Shown here: positions 11,501-23,749 of the stretch, piece after piece | How the letters are laid out: every line of letters begins with the position of its first letter | How positions within the stretch are numbered: position 1 is the first letter of the stretch | Assembly: GCA_003640385.1 (NCBI GenBank) | Contig: RCAB01000110.1 | Location: forward strand, 97,894 to 161,893 | Length of the DNA stretch: 64,000 nucleotides | Direction: 5' to 3' | Source of the DNA: Setaria digitata | Lineage: Eukaryota > Nematoda > Chromadorea > Rhabditida > Setariidae | Translations under genes and position numbers: made by a program | Notes under the pieces: generated by a model | The model's database searches: none | The model's input: the letters and a program-made list of their open reading frames with translations, nothing else | What the model was told of the DNA's origin: nothing

Positions 11501-14500
11501 GATTGAAAATTACACAGTAATTATTAAAAGATTCCTATGCTGCTAACTTTAAACAGTAATCGCTTATAAAGAAAAATGCTTCGTAAATGTTGATTTGGAT
11601 CCTTCAGAATGCTTTGTTTGGTGTTAAATATATCGGAAGTGAATGTGGGATGAAGCGCTGCATATTTGACGTAGAAAAAATAGGTTTGGGAGCAGAAAGG
11701 GATAGTAGTTTGTTTAAATTTCCATCGTAAAAGGTAAGAATATATGAGTTTTACTGAGATGACCGAAACAGTGATGAGCTGAATCTTTCTCTAAGGTACG
11801 TACTAAGCGTATAGAGTTCTTCACTGTGGAGAAGTAAACTTTTCAAAATCCCAAAACATATTGTGTTGCACAGTTATGAAGAGAGTCCATAAACACTTTC
11901 AAATAATATCGAAGTATTTCAATTCTTTTCCATCCTTGATAATATTGGAGCTGATAAACTATGCTTCGTATGTCCAGTTGTTTCTCTTTTTTTTTTTTTG
12001 TTTTGCTTCTCGAGATTACTAAATTTAGTTTAGTAATCTCGAGAAGCAAAACAAAAACATCTAATCGTTAAAACAAATCTACTGCAGTTTTTGAGATTCG
12101 AGAAATTGAAATAATTCTTCTGAGGGTAAGGAAAGGCATCTTAAAAGGAATAATAAATATGCATTTAATTTTAGTAACACATGTTTGGGTGGTATAATTG
12201 CAATCTGCTGTTTCTTTTTCAATCATGGACAAGCTACGAGAGTACAGTGGACTCCTCCACTCCGCGAATCTTTCGGTTACCCCGTCTTTTTAGCTCAGAT
12301 ACTTGTTATCACGTATGTGATAAGGTAATAATAATTTGTATTCTTGATGAAATCTGCTGTCTAGAGTTCTGCATCATAGATATTCTGTTCTATTAGGCTA
12401 TTTAGTTTGAATCTCCTTGCAATATTTATAGTGTTTTACTGATTTCTGTAATGCATTTTTACAAATATAATGTCAAAATATGCTAATTATTCGTCGACTT
12501 TCAGACATATCAAAAGTGGCTTCTTATGGTCTGCAGCCATCGCTTATCTGACAACTGTGTTTATGCTTTTCTGGCAGGTAAAAGTTGCTTTGGTACGAAA
12601 GATTATATTGTTTGACAAAAAAGAAGGATACTGCTGTTGTCAAGACAGAGTTTTTTAAAAAAGGGATAATCCTTTAAATTTTTTACCATTCTAGTCATGT
12701 ATATTGTTTTTATAGTTCTCTGCATTTGCGCTAAGTACTCAAATGGGTTCACTTTTCTGCACTTTTATTCTTGATTTTATTCCAGTCAAGGCGATGAGCA
12801 CTATTGTATTCGGCCATGTGGTATGCTTTTTCTACTGTGAAATTTAAAGTTTTGTGTAAACGAATTGAAATTTTTGCGCCTAATAAAAATAGACTTATTT
12901 TAGATAGCGTTTTTTGTTGCATTTACCTTATTATTTGGTAATGAAATGCTGCTCACGTCGTTCTATTTGTCCAGCATCATCAGTTTTTCGGTACATTTCG
13001 TTTTTCTCTTCGTTGACCACTTAATTTTAAATGCAGAATTCAAAAAAAAAAAAAAAAAATGAAAAAAAAAAATGGAAACTAAATTTCAGAGATTTTTTTT
13101 CCCCGTTTAAATCAAACTAAAATTCAGAAATTATAGGATGAGATACTTATTATAGATTATTTTATTGCTGGATAAATATCTGTATCGTATTACGAGTCGA
13201 CCATTATATATGGCTGCCAACTTCGTGCTGTTTATTGCTGGTACTGTAGGTATCAAAATAACTATAAGCCGCCTTATGCATATAGAGGATGATGTAAGCC
13301 ATTTTTTTTTTTTTTTTTTTTTTGCAAAATTTGGATTAGTTATTTTCAAAGCAATAATCACCTTATATAGATTTTGAAGTTTTTATTTAGCTTTTAAATT
13401 ATATGGAAAAAATAAGCTTTTCTGAACAATAGCTTCAGGCTCATATAATGGATCTTCTTCGCGCCAAATTTACATCATTTGCAAATTTTCACACACGTTT
13501 ATACACATGCGCTAAAGAATTCGATTTTATTGGAAGAGAGGTAAATTATGAAGATATTTTAAAAGTGTCTCTAAAAACATATAAATTTACTTTTTTTTTT
13601 TATTAAAATAGACATGGTTTAAAATAGTTGGTGAGCGGGAATTTTTTAAAAACTTTACATAACTTTTTAAATCTAAAGAGCTGCTCTTTCTATTTCATTA
13701 AATCTAGAAATAAATGAAATTCTTCCCTGAGAAATGCGAAAAAGTTTACTCTTTGTAGGATCTAACAGATCTGATGAGAACTCTTCTGTTGCCAGCTGCT
13801 GCCGTATCACTTTTCCTTGTTTTCATGTTTTTTGTACAATATGAAGCGCTGAAGTACCGAGATAAAATTCGAGTGAAACCATGTGCGGAGGTATTTCTTC
13901 CATTTAAAAACAAAATTTTCCTTAACGGTGCCATTGAGCAGGAACGGAAATATGAGAATGGTGCAAAGGTAATAAGAAATCTTAATTTACTCGAAAGTTA
14001 AAAAGAAAATAATTGTAGATCGTTTACAATACTATCCAGTGTATCTGTTTCATTGTCATGGCTTGCCTTATCATGCGTCTGAAATTATTTATGACGCCTC
14101 ATTTATGTATTATTGTAGCAGTTTTAGCCAATTATGAGGTAAATTATGAGGTTTTCATGTTTTTGCTTGTTGAATTCAAGTAGGGGTTTCGAATTTTCGG
14201 AATGACTAGCTCTTACTTGCTTCTCAGTTCTTCGTCATTTACTTTTATTTCTCTACAAATCTGTTTGGAATATCTTGTCTTTGCATACTCATTATGCTCA
14301 AATCTCGTAAATATTTATAAACTGTTTCGTAAATACAGATATGTATTGTAAATAACCAAATTAGTGAAATATCAAATGGAATTAAATCTGACTTTTTCCA
14401 AAAGACATAAACTATCTGTTCTTTTTCAGTCTTGAAGCCGTCAAAATATATTTCCTATATAATTAGACAATTTGAATACTAATTTATAATGTTTCAGTTC

Positions 14501-15927
14501 GTGGTGCGCGTTTTGCATTTTAACATGTCAGTATTGATGCACAGAGTTTTAATTGTCTTGTTACTATCAACCATGGCACATCAGGGAGTGATGAATATCC
14601 AGAAACAGTGGGAAATTCAGGGTGAATACAGCAACCCGGATCAAGAAGCACTTTTTGGCTGGATATCTAGTAATACGAAATCAGGTGCATGTTCTTTGTG
14701 GAGGGGATATGTGAAATAATTTTTTGAATTTGCCTAAAAATTTCTCAGGACATCAGGTGTTGGACTACTATTTATCACTTTTTCACAGGAGTGCTTGCAG
14801 ATTCTGTTTTTGCTGGTCCAATGCCAATTATGGCTAATGTCAAATTGTCCACTGGAAGACCGATTGTAAATCATCCTCACTATGAGGATGCTGGACTTAG
14901 GTAAGTATTGTTGTTAAATTTGCTATAAACTTATGGGATTTAAATCTCTTTCGAGTTTACTGTGGTGTAACAACTTTAAATCGTTAAGAGAGCTAACAAA
15001 TATCTCAGCGTTCCTGATTATTATTATTATTTTTTTCAAATGAGTTATCAACAACACGAAGGTGAAAATTTTGTAATGCACTTCATTACATGTTTTGCGT
15101 AGAATAATTGAGAATTGTTTTCATTTTTTTAATAAAAACCTATAATTAGCGATCAATATTTTTCAATCATAGACGTTCGTTTTCTCTTTTCTGATAATTT
15201 GAATTAACTTTTTAGAGCTCGAACACTCAAAGTCTATTCGTTATTTAGCCGAAAACCGTTGAAAGAAGTTTACGATACTTTAAAAGAGATGGGTGTGAAC
15301 TATTACATTTTTCACCCTAGTTGGTGTGATCCACATGCATCAATGTTAGTTTCCACTGTTTTTGAGGTTTAAAAATTTCTAATACTTGTATTTCACGAAC
15401 AGTAAGCTGAACAGTCCGGGCCATGCAGTTATAAAGTGATTCAAAATCCCAAAAGTGTTAGTGAGGGAGTTCATTTTCTAGAATTTGCTAGAATAAATAT
15501 GGAACTAATGTGACTGATTGTCTATCTAATACTAATTAATGCATAAATTTTCATTTTCGACGGAAATGGTCGTGGACTGCATTCTTGTGCAGATTCATTT
15601 CTGACAGACATTTACAGATAGATGAGAGAGGGTATTGATTAATGCAGAAAATTAGGCGGAAGAGAAGTGTATAATGGAGAATAACGTACTTGACCTTTTC
15701 TCCACAGTGTTTTTAATGCATACAAAGTATTGCTTATCGATTTTATTAGTTACAGGCCTGAATGTAGCTACCGTGCAATATGGGATTTGCAAGATCCTGT
15801 CAATTTAAAACGTGAATCGTTATGTGATTTAATTTTGGATGTATTGAATGGACGTCGCATGAGTGACCTTGCATCCTTCAAGATTGTATACAATACTAGG
15901 GGCTATGTCATTTTCGAACTTTTGTAA
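5541..15927 (+). CDS. dpy-19: DPY-19 family C-mannosyltransferase (multi-pass ER protein)
   Basis: DPY19 enzymes are GT-C glycosyltransferases of the ER membrane. They move mannose from dolichyl-phosphate-mannose to tryptophan in WxxW motifs of thrombospondin repeats; in C. elegans they act in neuroblast migration. Exons: 5541-5659, 9201-9338, 9520-9640, 9847-9940, 12175-12324, 12505-12577, 12716-12820, 12904-12990, 13156-13293, 13439-13540, 13759-13890, 13942-13968, 14019-14138, 14498-14684, 14789-14900, 15216-15344, 15756-15927. Every junction keeps phase and the sum is about 667 residues, against about 675 in human DPY19L1. Family signatures read clearly: [10 protein letters not shown] with [59 protein letters not shown], and [16 protein letters not shown] in the luminal C-terminal part. 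About ten hydrophobic segments lie between. The first exon starts inside a codon at an acceptor, so the N-terminal residues and first membrane helix are missing. A Met at 5564 is a poor fallback start. Intron 1 is 3.5 kb. Confidence 0.95.
8151..8246. repeat. Two-copy diverged tandem repeat, about 49 bp
   Basis: Copy one at 8151-8199 and copy two at 8200-8246 share a long identical start (TTGAAACATGTGATTTACTG) and differ at a few positions later. It lies in dpy-19 intron 1, so it has no coding effect. Confidence 0.8.
11995..12057. repeat. Perfect 29-bp inverted repeat with 5-nt loop
   Basis: Left arm 11995-12023 and right arm 12029-12057 are exact reverse complements around the spacer TTTAG. 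The core GCTTCTCGAGATTACTAAA is not low-complexity. It sits inside dpy-19 intron 4 (9941-12174), so the pre-mRNA can form a long stable hairpin close to the 3' splice site at 12174. Confidence 0.9.
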
Positions 15928-16419
15928 TAAATCTGTTTTGTTTGTTATTGGATTTTCTTAGATTTTTAAAAGAAATTTGTTTATTTTAATGTTTAAACAG
16001 TATTTCCGCATATATTTCATTCTTTCTTCTCTGGATGTCTCAGTCACAAAAAAAAAAAAAAAAAAATTGCTGCTTAATTGGCAACTTCCTGGCTAAAGAA
16101 AATTAATTAGTAAATGATGACAATTTTGATTGATTTTCCTGTTGTCATAAGTTACAAATTATGATGGTTGTATTTTTCCTTTCCGCATAATCAAATGAAA
16201 TACCTGGCATTGTTTGGCATCTTCACTATCTTCCTTTTCATTATTCAAATGAGCAGCTATTCCCTAATCTGATAATAATGAGCGTAATTTGCTAACTCTT
16301 CAATTGCAGAGTACTTGCTAACTTGCATATTTTGTTTTTGCTTCATTTCTATTGTAACTATTTGGCAGGAATGAAATTGTTATTGTTTCCTATGTATACT
16401 TATTGAAGGAATCATTAGC

Positions 16420-16433
16420 TACTACTACTACTA

Positions 16434-16470
<37 letters not shown>
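16420..16470. repeat. (CTA)n triplet microsatellite
   Basis: About 17 ACT/CTA units with one interruption near 16432. It is intergenic. Confidence 0.95.
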
Positions 16471-17145
16471 GATCACTCCGATCGTAACTCAAGCAATTAA
16501 CTCGCTCGTTGTACTAAGCGGTGATTGTTGGTAATAAATATTAAATTCTTACAATATTTATGTTAGTACCGAAAACTTTGGATATATTGGTCTCTGTTTA
16601 TAGGATGGTAGTGGCTGAAGTTGTTATGGTACTACATTGGAATCTGGCTGTTTATATTAATTTTTATCTTTGAAAATGGTTTCTTAATCAGTGGCATACA
16701 GTTGTACATTAGGAAAGTTGAAAATTGAAATGAACCCAGTGATAATGTCTTTTCTCTGTTGAGAAATTATTTCTGAGGTAAAGCTACAAATCGTCTGTTA
16801 AATTGATGGATGCACAAGCTATAGTATGTCAAGCTAAGAAAATGCAAGAGAATTTCTCGAGTCTCAAAAAGAATCGCCCTTATATTTGGTACGTGAACTG
16901 TAACGAAATCGGGAATTCACTTAGGCTCGAAACCTTTTATTGCGGCTATTTCGTTTCGTGATTTCATTTCCATAATAGTCAGGAATTACAGGAATTCCAA
17001 GAGTGAAAGTTTTTGTTAGACATAACTGAGATTCCTGTATGTTTCAGTAGTCTGGTATATATGGGTGGAATATGATGCTATGGAAAACCAACCCATCAGC
17101 AGCATCGCCGGGAGTTGGAGCAGGAGGGACACGTGTTAGTATTGC

Positions 17146-17316
17146 ATGATCGAGAAGACCTTGAAAGATAGTCGGTACCTGCCTGGAGAGGGTCAGCTCC
17201 CGCTTCAAGGTCATGCGAATGATTGCGACAATATACGAGAGGAAGACGAGCAAGAGGAGGAGACTCTCGATGATCATCTATTTCAGCATCAAATTATGCA
17301 CCCCCATTTTCGCTAG
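17146..17316 (+). other. Candidate upstream ORF or alternative EcR N-terminal exon
   Basis: A 56-codon ATG frame lies in a GC-richer island just upstream of EcR. It starts MIEKTLKDSRYLPGEG and continues into a strongly acidic stretch, REEDEQEEETLDD, before a stop at 17314. The acidic, low-stop composition looks coding, but I see no in-frame donor before the stop. It could be an upstream ORF in the EcR leader, or part of an isoform A/B domain joined by a splice I cannot place. The opposite-strand frame at 17044-17277 covers the same island and is probably its shadow. Confidence 0.3.
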
Positions 17317-17405
17317 AATTTACCTGCAATAGGTGACAGTTGCCCAGTCGCTCGGGCTACTGTATTGCTTGGTTCAGGATCGGAAGTTACTGCTCAGTTT
17401 ATCCG

Positions 17406-17530
17406 ATGACCACAGCAACGGTAACATATCATGAATTGCCACCCCTTACAAGTTGGATTTCCGATTCCCAAAAGCAGCAGCAGCAGCAGCAACAACAACA
17501 ACAACAACAACAACAACATCAACAGCAACA

Positions 17531-17561
<31 letters not shown>

Positions 17562-18845
17562 CAACAACAACAACATCAGCAGCAGCAACAACAACAACAA
17601 CAACAACAACAAGCCCATAATCCACCTTCTCCAGCCTCAGTTCCAATTACAGCATTTGTTGCAGCAGTACCTTTAGGAATTGAACAGCACAGCCAACAAC
17701 CACCACAGGTCCTTGCCGATCATCGACATCCACAACAGCATGCACTGGTGACATCGCAAGAAATTTTTTGCACTCAAACACTGAATCATTATCGTACAGG
17801 TCAGCTTTACATTCTATCATATTTTCATAATTGGTAATTAGCAGATTTAAGTTCTATCGTTCATTTCATACTTGAATCCTGGAGTTTATCAATCAATGTT
17901 CCATTACAATTCTCAGTGTTTGTTATTAATTTGAATCAAGAATTGTAGAAATTTATTGATATTTCATTATTTCTCATTATCTTTAAAATTTTTTCAATTC
18001 CAAAAATTATTCGCAAAATTTCATTAGGTTAAATTTCATTAAGTCTTCCACAGAAAAGAGGTGAAGGTCGTTTGAAATGAATGGAACTGTGAATGTATTA
18101 CTGATTCTACGCTGATAATTTATCCATTTTATAACAACAACAGCAATTAATTTCAGCGTGTTGCAGATGTCGAAACTGATGATAATTTTTGGGCAGCCAC
18201 ATCCTTCCTTTCAACACCACCACCAGTTTCTACTGCAATTCAACGATTCCATCAGATACATCCTGCTACTCATGCAAATATTCAGTGTACCACGATTGCT
18301 TTACCAACATCAGGAACGCAGCAAGCTCAACAGGTAGGTGTGTACAGTTATATCAGAGATGACGTTGAATCAGTCGTTTCTCGAAAACACTTTTGTTCGA
18401 AGATTCGAGAGATCTGATGGAAAGCACATGAAGGGAATAAATGAGTACATTGTCTGTTTACACTGTTGCGGAAAGATGAATGAGAACTTGTTTTATAACA
18501 TCTTACGCTACCTGTTACAGTAGAAAGTCATTTTTCTCTTCTACACCTAGCAAACTTCACCCACTCATGCAGTTCTTTCCATTCGCCTCATTCTGATTTA
18601 TGAGTAAGAAATCCACACCTTTCTATGGTTTATTTGGTGTTAATTGAATACGCTATTAAAGTTGTTGCCACACACGCAGTACTTGTTGCAGTTTAGGATT
18701 ATTGCTGATTAATTGTTGTGGGACATGTCAAGCTGACATGAACTGTTTTTTTTTCCTATAACGAGAATGTGCCATGTTTGGCCTTGAAAATTTAAAATTA
18801 TTCGCCCGAAATGTCCTCTTCATTTATCCTTTTCAAAACATTATT

Positions 18846-18879
<34 letters not shown>

Positions 18880-21800
18880 TTTTTTTAAAACTCACTCTGT
18901 TTTGTCTATTAAACTTCTATTTCAAATCGATCTTTGATTCTTTCAGAATTATTTCTCGAAAAGAAAGAGAATGAGTTTGACCTACTTTTCATGCAGAAAG
19001 TGATTTTGTATTTATGTAAATTTAAAAAAAAAAAAAATAATTTTAAGCAGGAGGATATTTTCCCGATGTTGCCAAACGTTTTTCACTCATCATTTTTGCA
19101 TTTATGATTAACCAAAAAATAAAATTGTAATCATCATGTGATGATTAACTCAAGCGACGGATTTGTTTCTTCGCCTGGTGATGAATCAATTTTCTTTGTT
19201 TTTGATTATTTTTATGGATGTTTTGTTCAATATTATCCACTTCTCTTTCATTAGACTCATGGTAAAAACGAATATCGAAGTAAGAAAAGATCTAGCAGCA
19301 ATAGTTGTTCATCAGTTCGTTCTCCATCTTTGCCTTCTTCAAGCGGTATGGTCGTCCATAGTGTAACCGAAGAACTTTGTTTAGTTTGCGGTGATAAAGC
19401 ATCTGGCTATCATTATAATGCCCTCACATGTGAAGGATGCAAAGGTGTGTGTTTCTTATATTACTTATTTTTCTTTTACAGAATTAATTATCAGTGCCAA
19501 GAGATCTGTGCTTGTTGGAGATTCAGATATTTCGATCAAAATCAAGAGTGGAAAATACTTCAAAAGGAAATGCTTCAGGGTTTTTTCGGCGTTCAGTTAC
19601 TCGGAAAGCAATTTATCATTGTAAATACGGTGAATCCTGCGATATTGATATGTATATGCGCCGGAAATGTCAACACTGTCGTTTAAAAAAGTGTATGGAA
19701 ATCGGAATGAGGCCTGAGCGTAAGTGTAGCATGCTTTCTCATAAATTCATATGTCAGTTCACTTCCCTGAACTTTCAATATATTCTCTTTGCATTTGGTC
19801 TTTGAAAAAATCTTCCGTTGCATTTATTTAATTTATTTAGTTACTACTAATAAGTAGAAGAATTTGCTTTTCTTTGTTTTTTTTTTTTTTTTTTTTTTTT
19901 TCTGTTCTTAACACCACTAATATAACTAATAATCTAGCCATTGCATTCTTGAGACATTTAATACTGGAACATCTGAGCCTGTTTCAATGCTCCACTATTC
20001 TCTTAGTTTGTATGAATGTTGGATGGAAATTCAAACATAATTTGCATGTGCTACTTGAAAATTTTATTATTCTTGGTTACATCTAAAAACTTTATCATCC
20101 ATTTCCGATGGCTTTTTTTTTTTTTTTTTTTTTTCGATTTATTTACCTATCTAATAAGAATTTGCTTGCTGAAAAGCTATCACGTTTGAGATTGCTATTC
20201 TGTATTCGAATATCGTACACTGCACTAAATTTGGTGTATTGTTGCATGTATCTTATTTTTTAGTTTGCACCCCACTAGGATCTCAAAAAATTCAGGATTA
20301 CGCGCTGACTCGCGAGTGCCTTTAGTTGTGATTCCGGAGGATCAGTGTCGAATGAAACGTGAAGCTAAACAGAAATTGCGCACTGCACTGGAACAACAGC
20401 GTAAAGGAAGTTGTGCCAGTCCGCAACAAGCAGTTAGCTCTTCCGAATCACCAGATGATTATGTAGCATTATCAGTGGAGACTCGAGAATTGATCAATCG
20501 GATCGTAACAATTGATCAACAATTTGCCACACCATCTACTGATACGCTGATGAAAATTTCGGTATTTGTAGTAAAATTTTTCAAAATCTTTTACTTCAAT
20601 CATGATAGGATATCACTTTGAACATTTAAAATTCATAATTCCACATTGTAATTTTTTCATTTATTTTAGTTACAATAAAAAAGGAAGAGAAAATTTTTAA
20701 AATTATTATTATAGTTGGTAAATTTTCCGAATTATAATTAGAAATTTCCAAAAGTAAAACCCTATGGGTTTATTTTTACAGGAACGTAATGAAGTGGGTA
20801 ATTCCTATCAACAGCTTGCTGAATTGACAATTCTAAGCTTACAGTTGATTCATCAGTTTACAATGCACTTACCCGGTTTCTGTAAACTTTCTGACGAGGA
20901 TAAACGCACTCTACATAAGGTCAGGAGTTTTTTCAGTTAGTGAAAGTGGCATAAGGTTGCTAGTTTTGAAGAGTTTTAATATAGGATGATATCAGCATAT
21001 TGGCATGATTGTTCACTTTACAGTGGTATTTTCATTAATTTTTTTTTTTTTAAGTTATTAAATTTATAAATCTGTGTATTTTGCATTTCAGAATTTCGGT
21101 AGCCAAAGAATAATTAGCTTGAATTTTAAACACATATTAAAATTGGTATAAAATTTCACTTATTAAACACTTGAATGAAAAGACTGCTCATTTCTAGACG
21201 GCATTTTTAGACATGCAAAACGGAAGTACTTGTATTACGAACATCACGTTGTTACGATATATTCGATGAAAAAGTAGTGCTCGGTAATGAAGCCAAACAG
21301 TGGCGCTATGATCGTGAACAATATCGTGAATTCATTGGACCTTTAGCTGATTCAATGTTTGATTTCGCACATGCTCTTTCAAAAATGCAGTTGCATCAGG
21401 CGGAATATGTTCTGCTTACTGCAATTGCAATCTTTTCAGGTGAGTTGATAATAAAATATTTGATTTAATTTATAATGTCTGTCAAGAAAATAACCTTCTT
21501 CTGTTTTAAGAGGATAGAAGTTTGGATAGTGGTGATCCTTAAGGACATTCCGTGAGTTTTTGAAGAAGCGGGGAAAGCGAAAAAAAAAATCACGGAGATT
21601 TTTCAGGCTCACTTATTTAACTCCGGTAAAAAGTTGGAATTTTCTGGTATTTGTAAGCGCCAGAATAGCAGTTATGAGAGTGCAGTGATTATTCATGCTC
21701 TTAAATAGGTAATGGACAATAAAGCTTTTTATAAACGAGGAGGCTTAGGAAAATCACTTGATGATTTGAATTTAGGAGCAAATTTAACTGACAATTATTT

Positions 21801-22314
21801 TCTGTCTCAGATCGACCCGGTTTACTTCAACCAAAATCAGTGGAAGATATTCAGGAAGTGTATACCTCGGCATTACAATCTTACATTGATGCTTTAAGAC
21901 CCAAACAGCGAAATATTTTTTCTCGATTACTGATGAAACTTACCGATCTTCGAAGTTTTGCTTCGGAACAGGTATGAACTTATGGAACTTACTTGCTTCT
22001 TTAATCAAAGGATGCAGCGGAAAGGTTCATAGATACACATTTTTACGTGAAAGGAATTTTAGATTTTGCAGAGTGAAATAATTAAGGGAATCAACTCAAC
22101 GGGGATAGCATCACCATCATCGCAACAGTCATACGACGTGAAATTGGCAGCTACAAAGCTGCAACTTCAACACCGTCAACAACAACAACAACAACAACAG
22201 CAAGAACAGCAGCAGCAGCAGCAACAGCAACAACAACAACAACAACAACAGACCCAGTATCTTTTATATGCTAATGGGCAATATCAACCATCAACGTCAA
22301 CCGCTTATCCGTAG
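17406..22314 (+). CDS. EcR: Ecdysone receptor (NR1H-type nuclear receptor)
   Basis: Ligand-activated transcription factor that normally pairs with RXR/USP on ecdysone response elements in the nucleus. Exons: 17406-17799, 18167-18333, 19255-19444, 19579-19719, 20326-20561, 20782-20919, 21211-21439, 21811-21971, 22072-22314. All phases agree and give about 632 residues. The DNA-binding domain (about residues 229-297) has both C4 zinc fingers: [19 protein letters not shown]-box CEGCKGFFRR, and [17 protein letters not shown]. It matches EcR more closely than other receptors, including DMYMRRKC and the following VIPEDQC. The ligand-binding domain (about 350-552) has the helix 3-5 region ([15 protein letters not shown] then LPGF) and ends [14 protein letters not shown]. 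Polyglutamine tracts lie in exon 1 and at the C-terminus. No canonical helix-12/AF-2 motif follows. The ATG at 17406 is the first in-frame Met; the frame stays open to 17340, so an upstream-exon isoform is possible. Confidence 0.94.
17475..17612 (+). repeat. CAG/CAA repeat coding polyglutamine in EcR exon 1
   Basis: Forty-six codons of mixed CAG and CAA, broken by two CAT (His) codons, in the A/B domain of EcR. The mixed codons should limit slippage. The open frames in the other registers (poly-Ser/Asn; poly-Leu and poly-Val on the minus strand) are shadows. Confidence 0.97.
22177..22251 (+). repeat. CAA/CAG repeat coding polyglutamine at EcR C-terminus
   Basis: Twenty-five codons, all Gln except one Glu, in the last EcR exon, about 20 codons before the stop. 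Confidence 0.97.
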
Positions 22315-22766
22315 CATCAGACTTTTTGCGAATTTTGTGTGAGTTTTGAAATTCTCTCCAAATATCACGTAATTCATTTATCAGCGTTCTTCTCATAGAA
22401 AACATTCATAGGTACGATTAAGTTTCTTCAGTCAAAACTCTAGTCCCGGTGAGACATATTTATTAATGGAATAGAGCAAGAAGCATTTCATTTACGATTA
22501 GTTCTAATGACTGCTCTTTTTAAATTTTTCATCCTACCGACATATACACACATATATATATATGCTTTTTTTTTTCTTTTTTTTTTTTTAAACTGTAGCA
22601 ATTTTGTCTGAAAAAGTTCCAATCAAATTCAGTTAGTCCAAGAAAATATACAAAGTTGGAACAACAGGAGACAGATTTAGACGACTATCGGTTTGCAGAA
22701 CGATGTTTTTGAAATATTGAGCCAGCTTGTTGCACACATTTTATATTCCAGGATTGTGAAAGGTTT

Positions 22767-22896
22767 TTATTATTATTAATATCATTAATATTATTATTAT
22801 TATTATCATTATTATTATTGTTATTATTATTATTAATATTATTATTATTAATTATTATTTATTATTATTATTATTAATTATTATTATTATTATTAT
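22767..22896. repeat. Imperfect (ATT)n triplet repeat
   Basis: About 130 bases composed almost wholly of TTA/ATT units with irregular interruptions, in the EcR 3' flank. Confidence 0.95.
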
Positions 22897-23728
22897 ACAA
22901 AGGGAACGGTTACAGTTTTTACTGAAGAGATGAGATGGCTGTAATTATTTTAACACTCATTTTCAAGACTTTCTGTTTTTATAATCTTTTGTGACATTTT
23001 CGTCATACATTCCAGTCTTTGTGTTATTTTTTTGGGTGAAGAAAAATATTAATTTCGCCAACATGTTAATCTTTGGCATTTTTGTAAAATTAGTGAATTT
23101 TTGTTGAAAAAGTGTAATGGCAATCTCATAATGAATGTCAGTCAAATAAATAATTTCATTAAATATGTTGTATCCTTCCGTGGAGACAAATTTGGAGAAC
23201 TTCGAACAGCAGTTAAAATTCTGAAAATTCGCTTTGATTTGACTAACCAGGAAGAAATATTTGGGATTGAGGAGATAAAGTGGGTGAAGAAAAGAAAATG
23301 TGTAAAAGTTGAGGAAGGAAGCCTGAACGATTCTGAATCTTTAATTCCATCCTTTTTTTTATAATGTCAGGATACTTCTTCGATTAGTGAGAGGAAAATT
23401 GCCATGCCAGTAGGTGATTATTTTCGAATTTTTGTTTTCTAACTTACACTAATTTCGTCTCTAAAATTTTCGGGATACCTAGCCTATGAGGCTAATTTCT
23501 GGTTTTTTTTTTTTTGATAGAAAAAAATTTAGATGCACCAGATTCGCTGCGAAGTTAGCAATATTTTTATATAAAAGTCTAGACTGTTCCAGAAAAATGC
23601 TCGATTGTAGGTTGTTAAATTATTTTAAATTTATTTTTCAAATTTTTTCGCATATTACAATGAGTGATTGATTTAACGAAGCATATTTTCATGGTCTAAT
23701 TTAAGACAGACAGTGAGATCATTTGCAT

Positions 23729-23749
23729 AGAGAGAAAGAGAGAGGGAGG

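Larger units (their letters stand above)
15928..17405. other. Intergenic region between dpy-19 and EcR
   Basis: An AATAAA overlaps the dpy-19 stop (15926-15931) and is a possible poly(A) signal. A CTA-type triplet microsatellite lies at 16420-16470. The last 330 bases are clearly richer in G and C than the rest. They hold a 56-codon open frame (17146-17316) and look like the EcR 5' leader or an alternative first exon. No other gene is visible. Confidence 0.6.

Noticed and set aside
14228..14306. A spliceable hydrophobic segment in dpy-19 intron 13 that looks like an alternative membrane exon
   Set aside because: It is flanked by AG and GT but its length (79 nt) breaks the frame into the next exon, and the known family sequence is continuous without it.
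17340..17405. N-terminal extension of EcR starting at a TTG
   Set aside because: TTG is not a normal nuclear start here; kept only as a possible isoform through an upstream exon.
17394..17676. Poly-Leu, poly-Val/Ala and poly-Ser/Asn open frames
   Set aside because: They are other registers and the opposite strand of the EcR CAG/CAA tract.
21712..21897. Open frame overlapping EcR exon 8
   Set aside because: Wrong frame: the receptor frame begins at 21811 and continues the ligand-binding domain in phase.
23101..23364. Possible missing EcR helix-12 exon (it contains EEIFGIEEIKW)
   Set aside because: The resemblance is limited to a few acidic and hydrophobic residues, and I see no convincing acceptor in the right phase.
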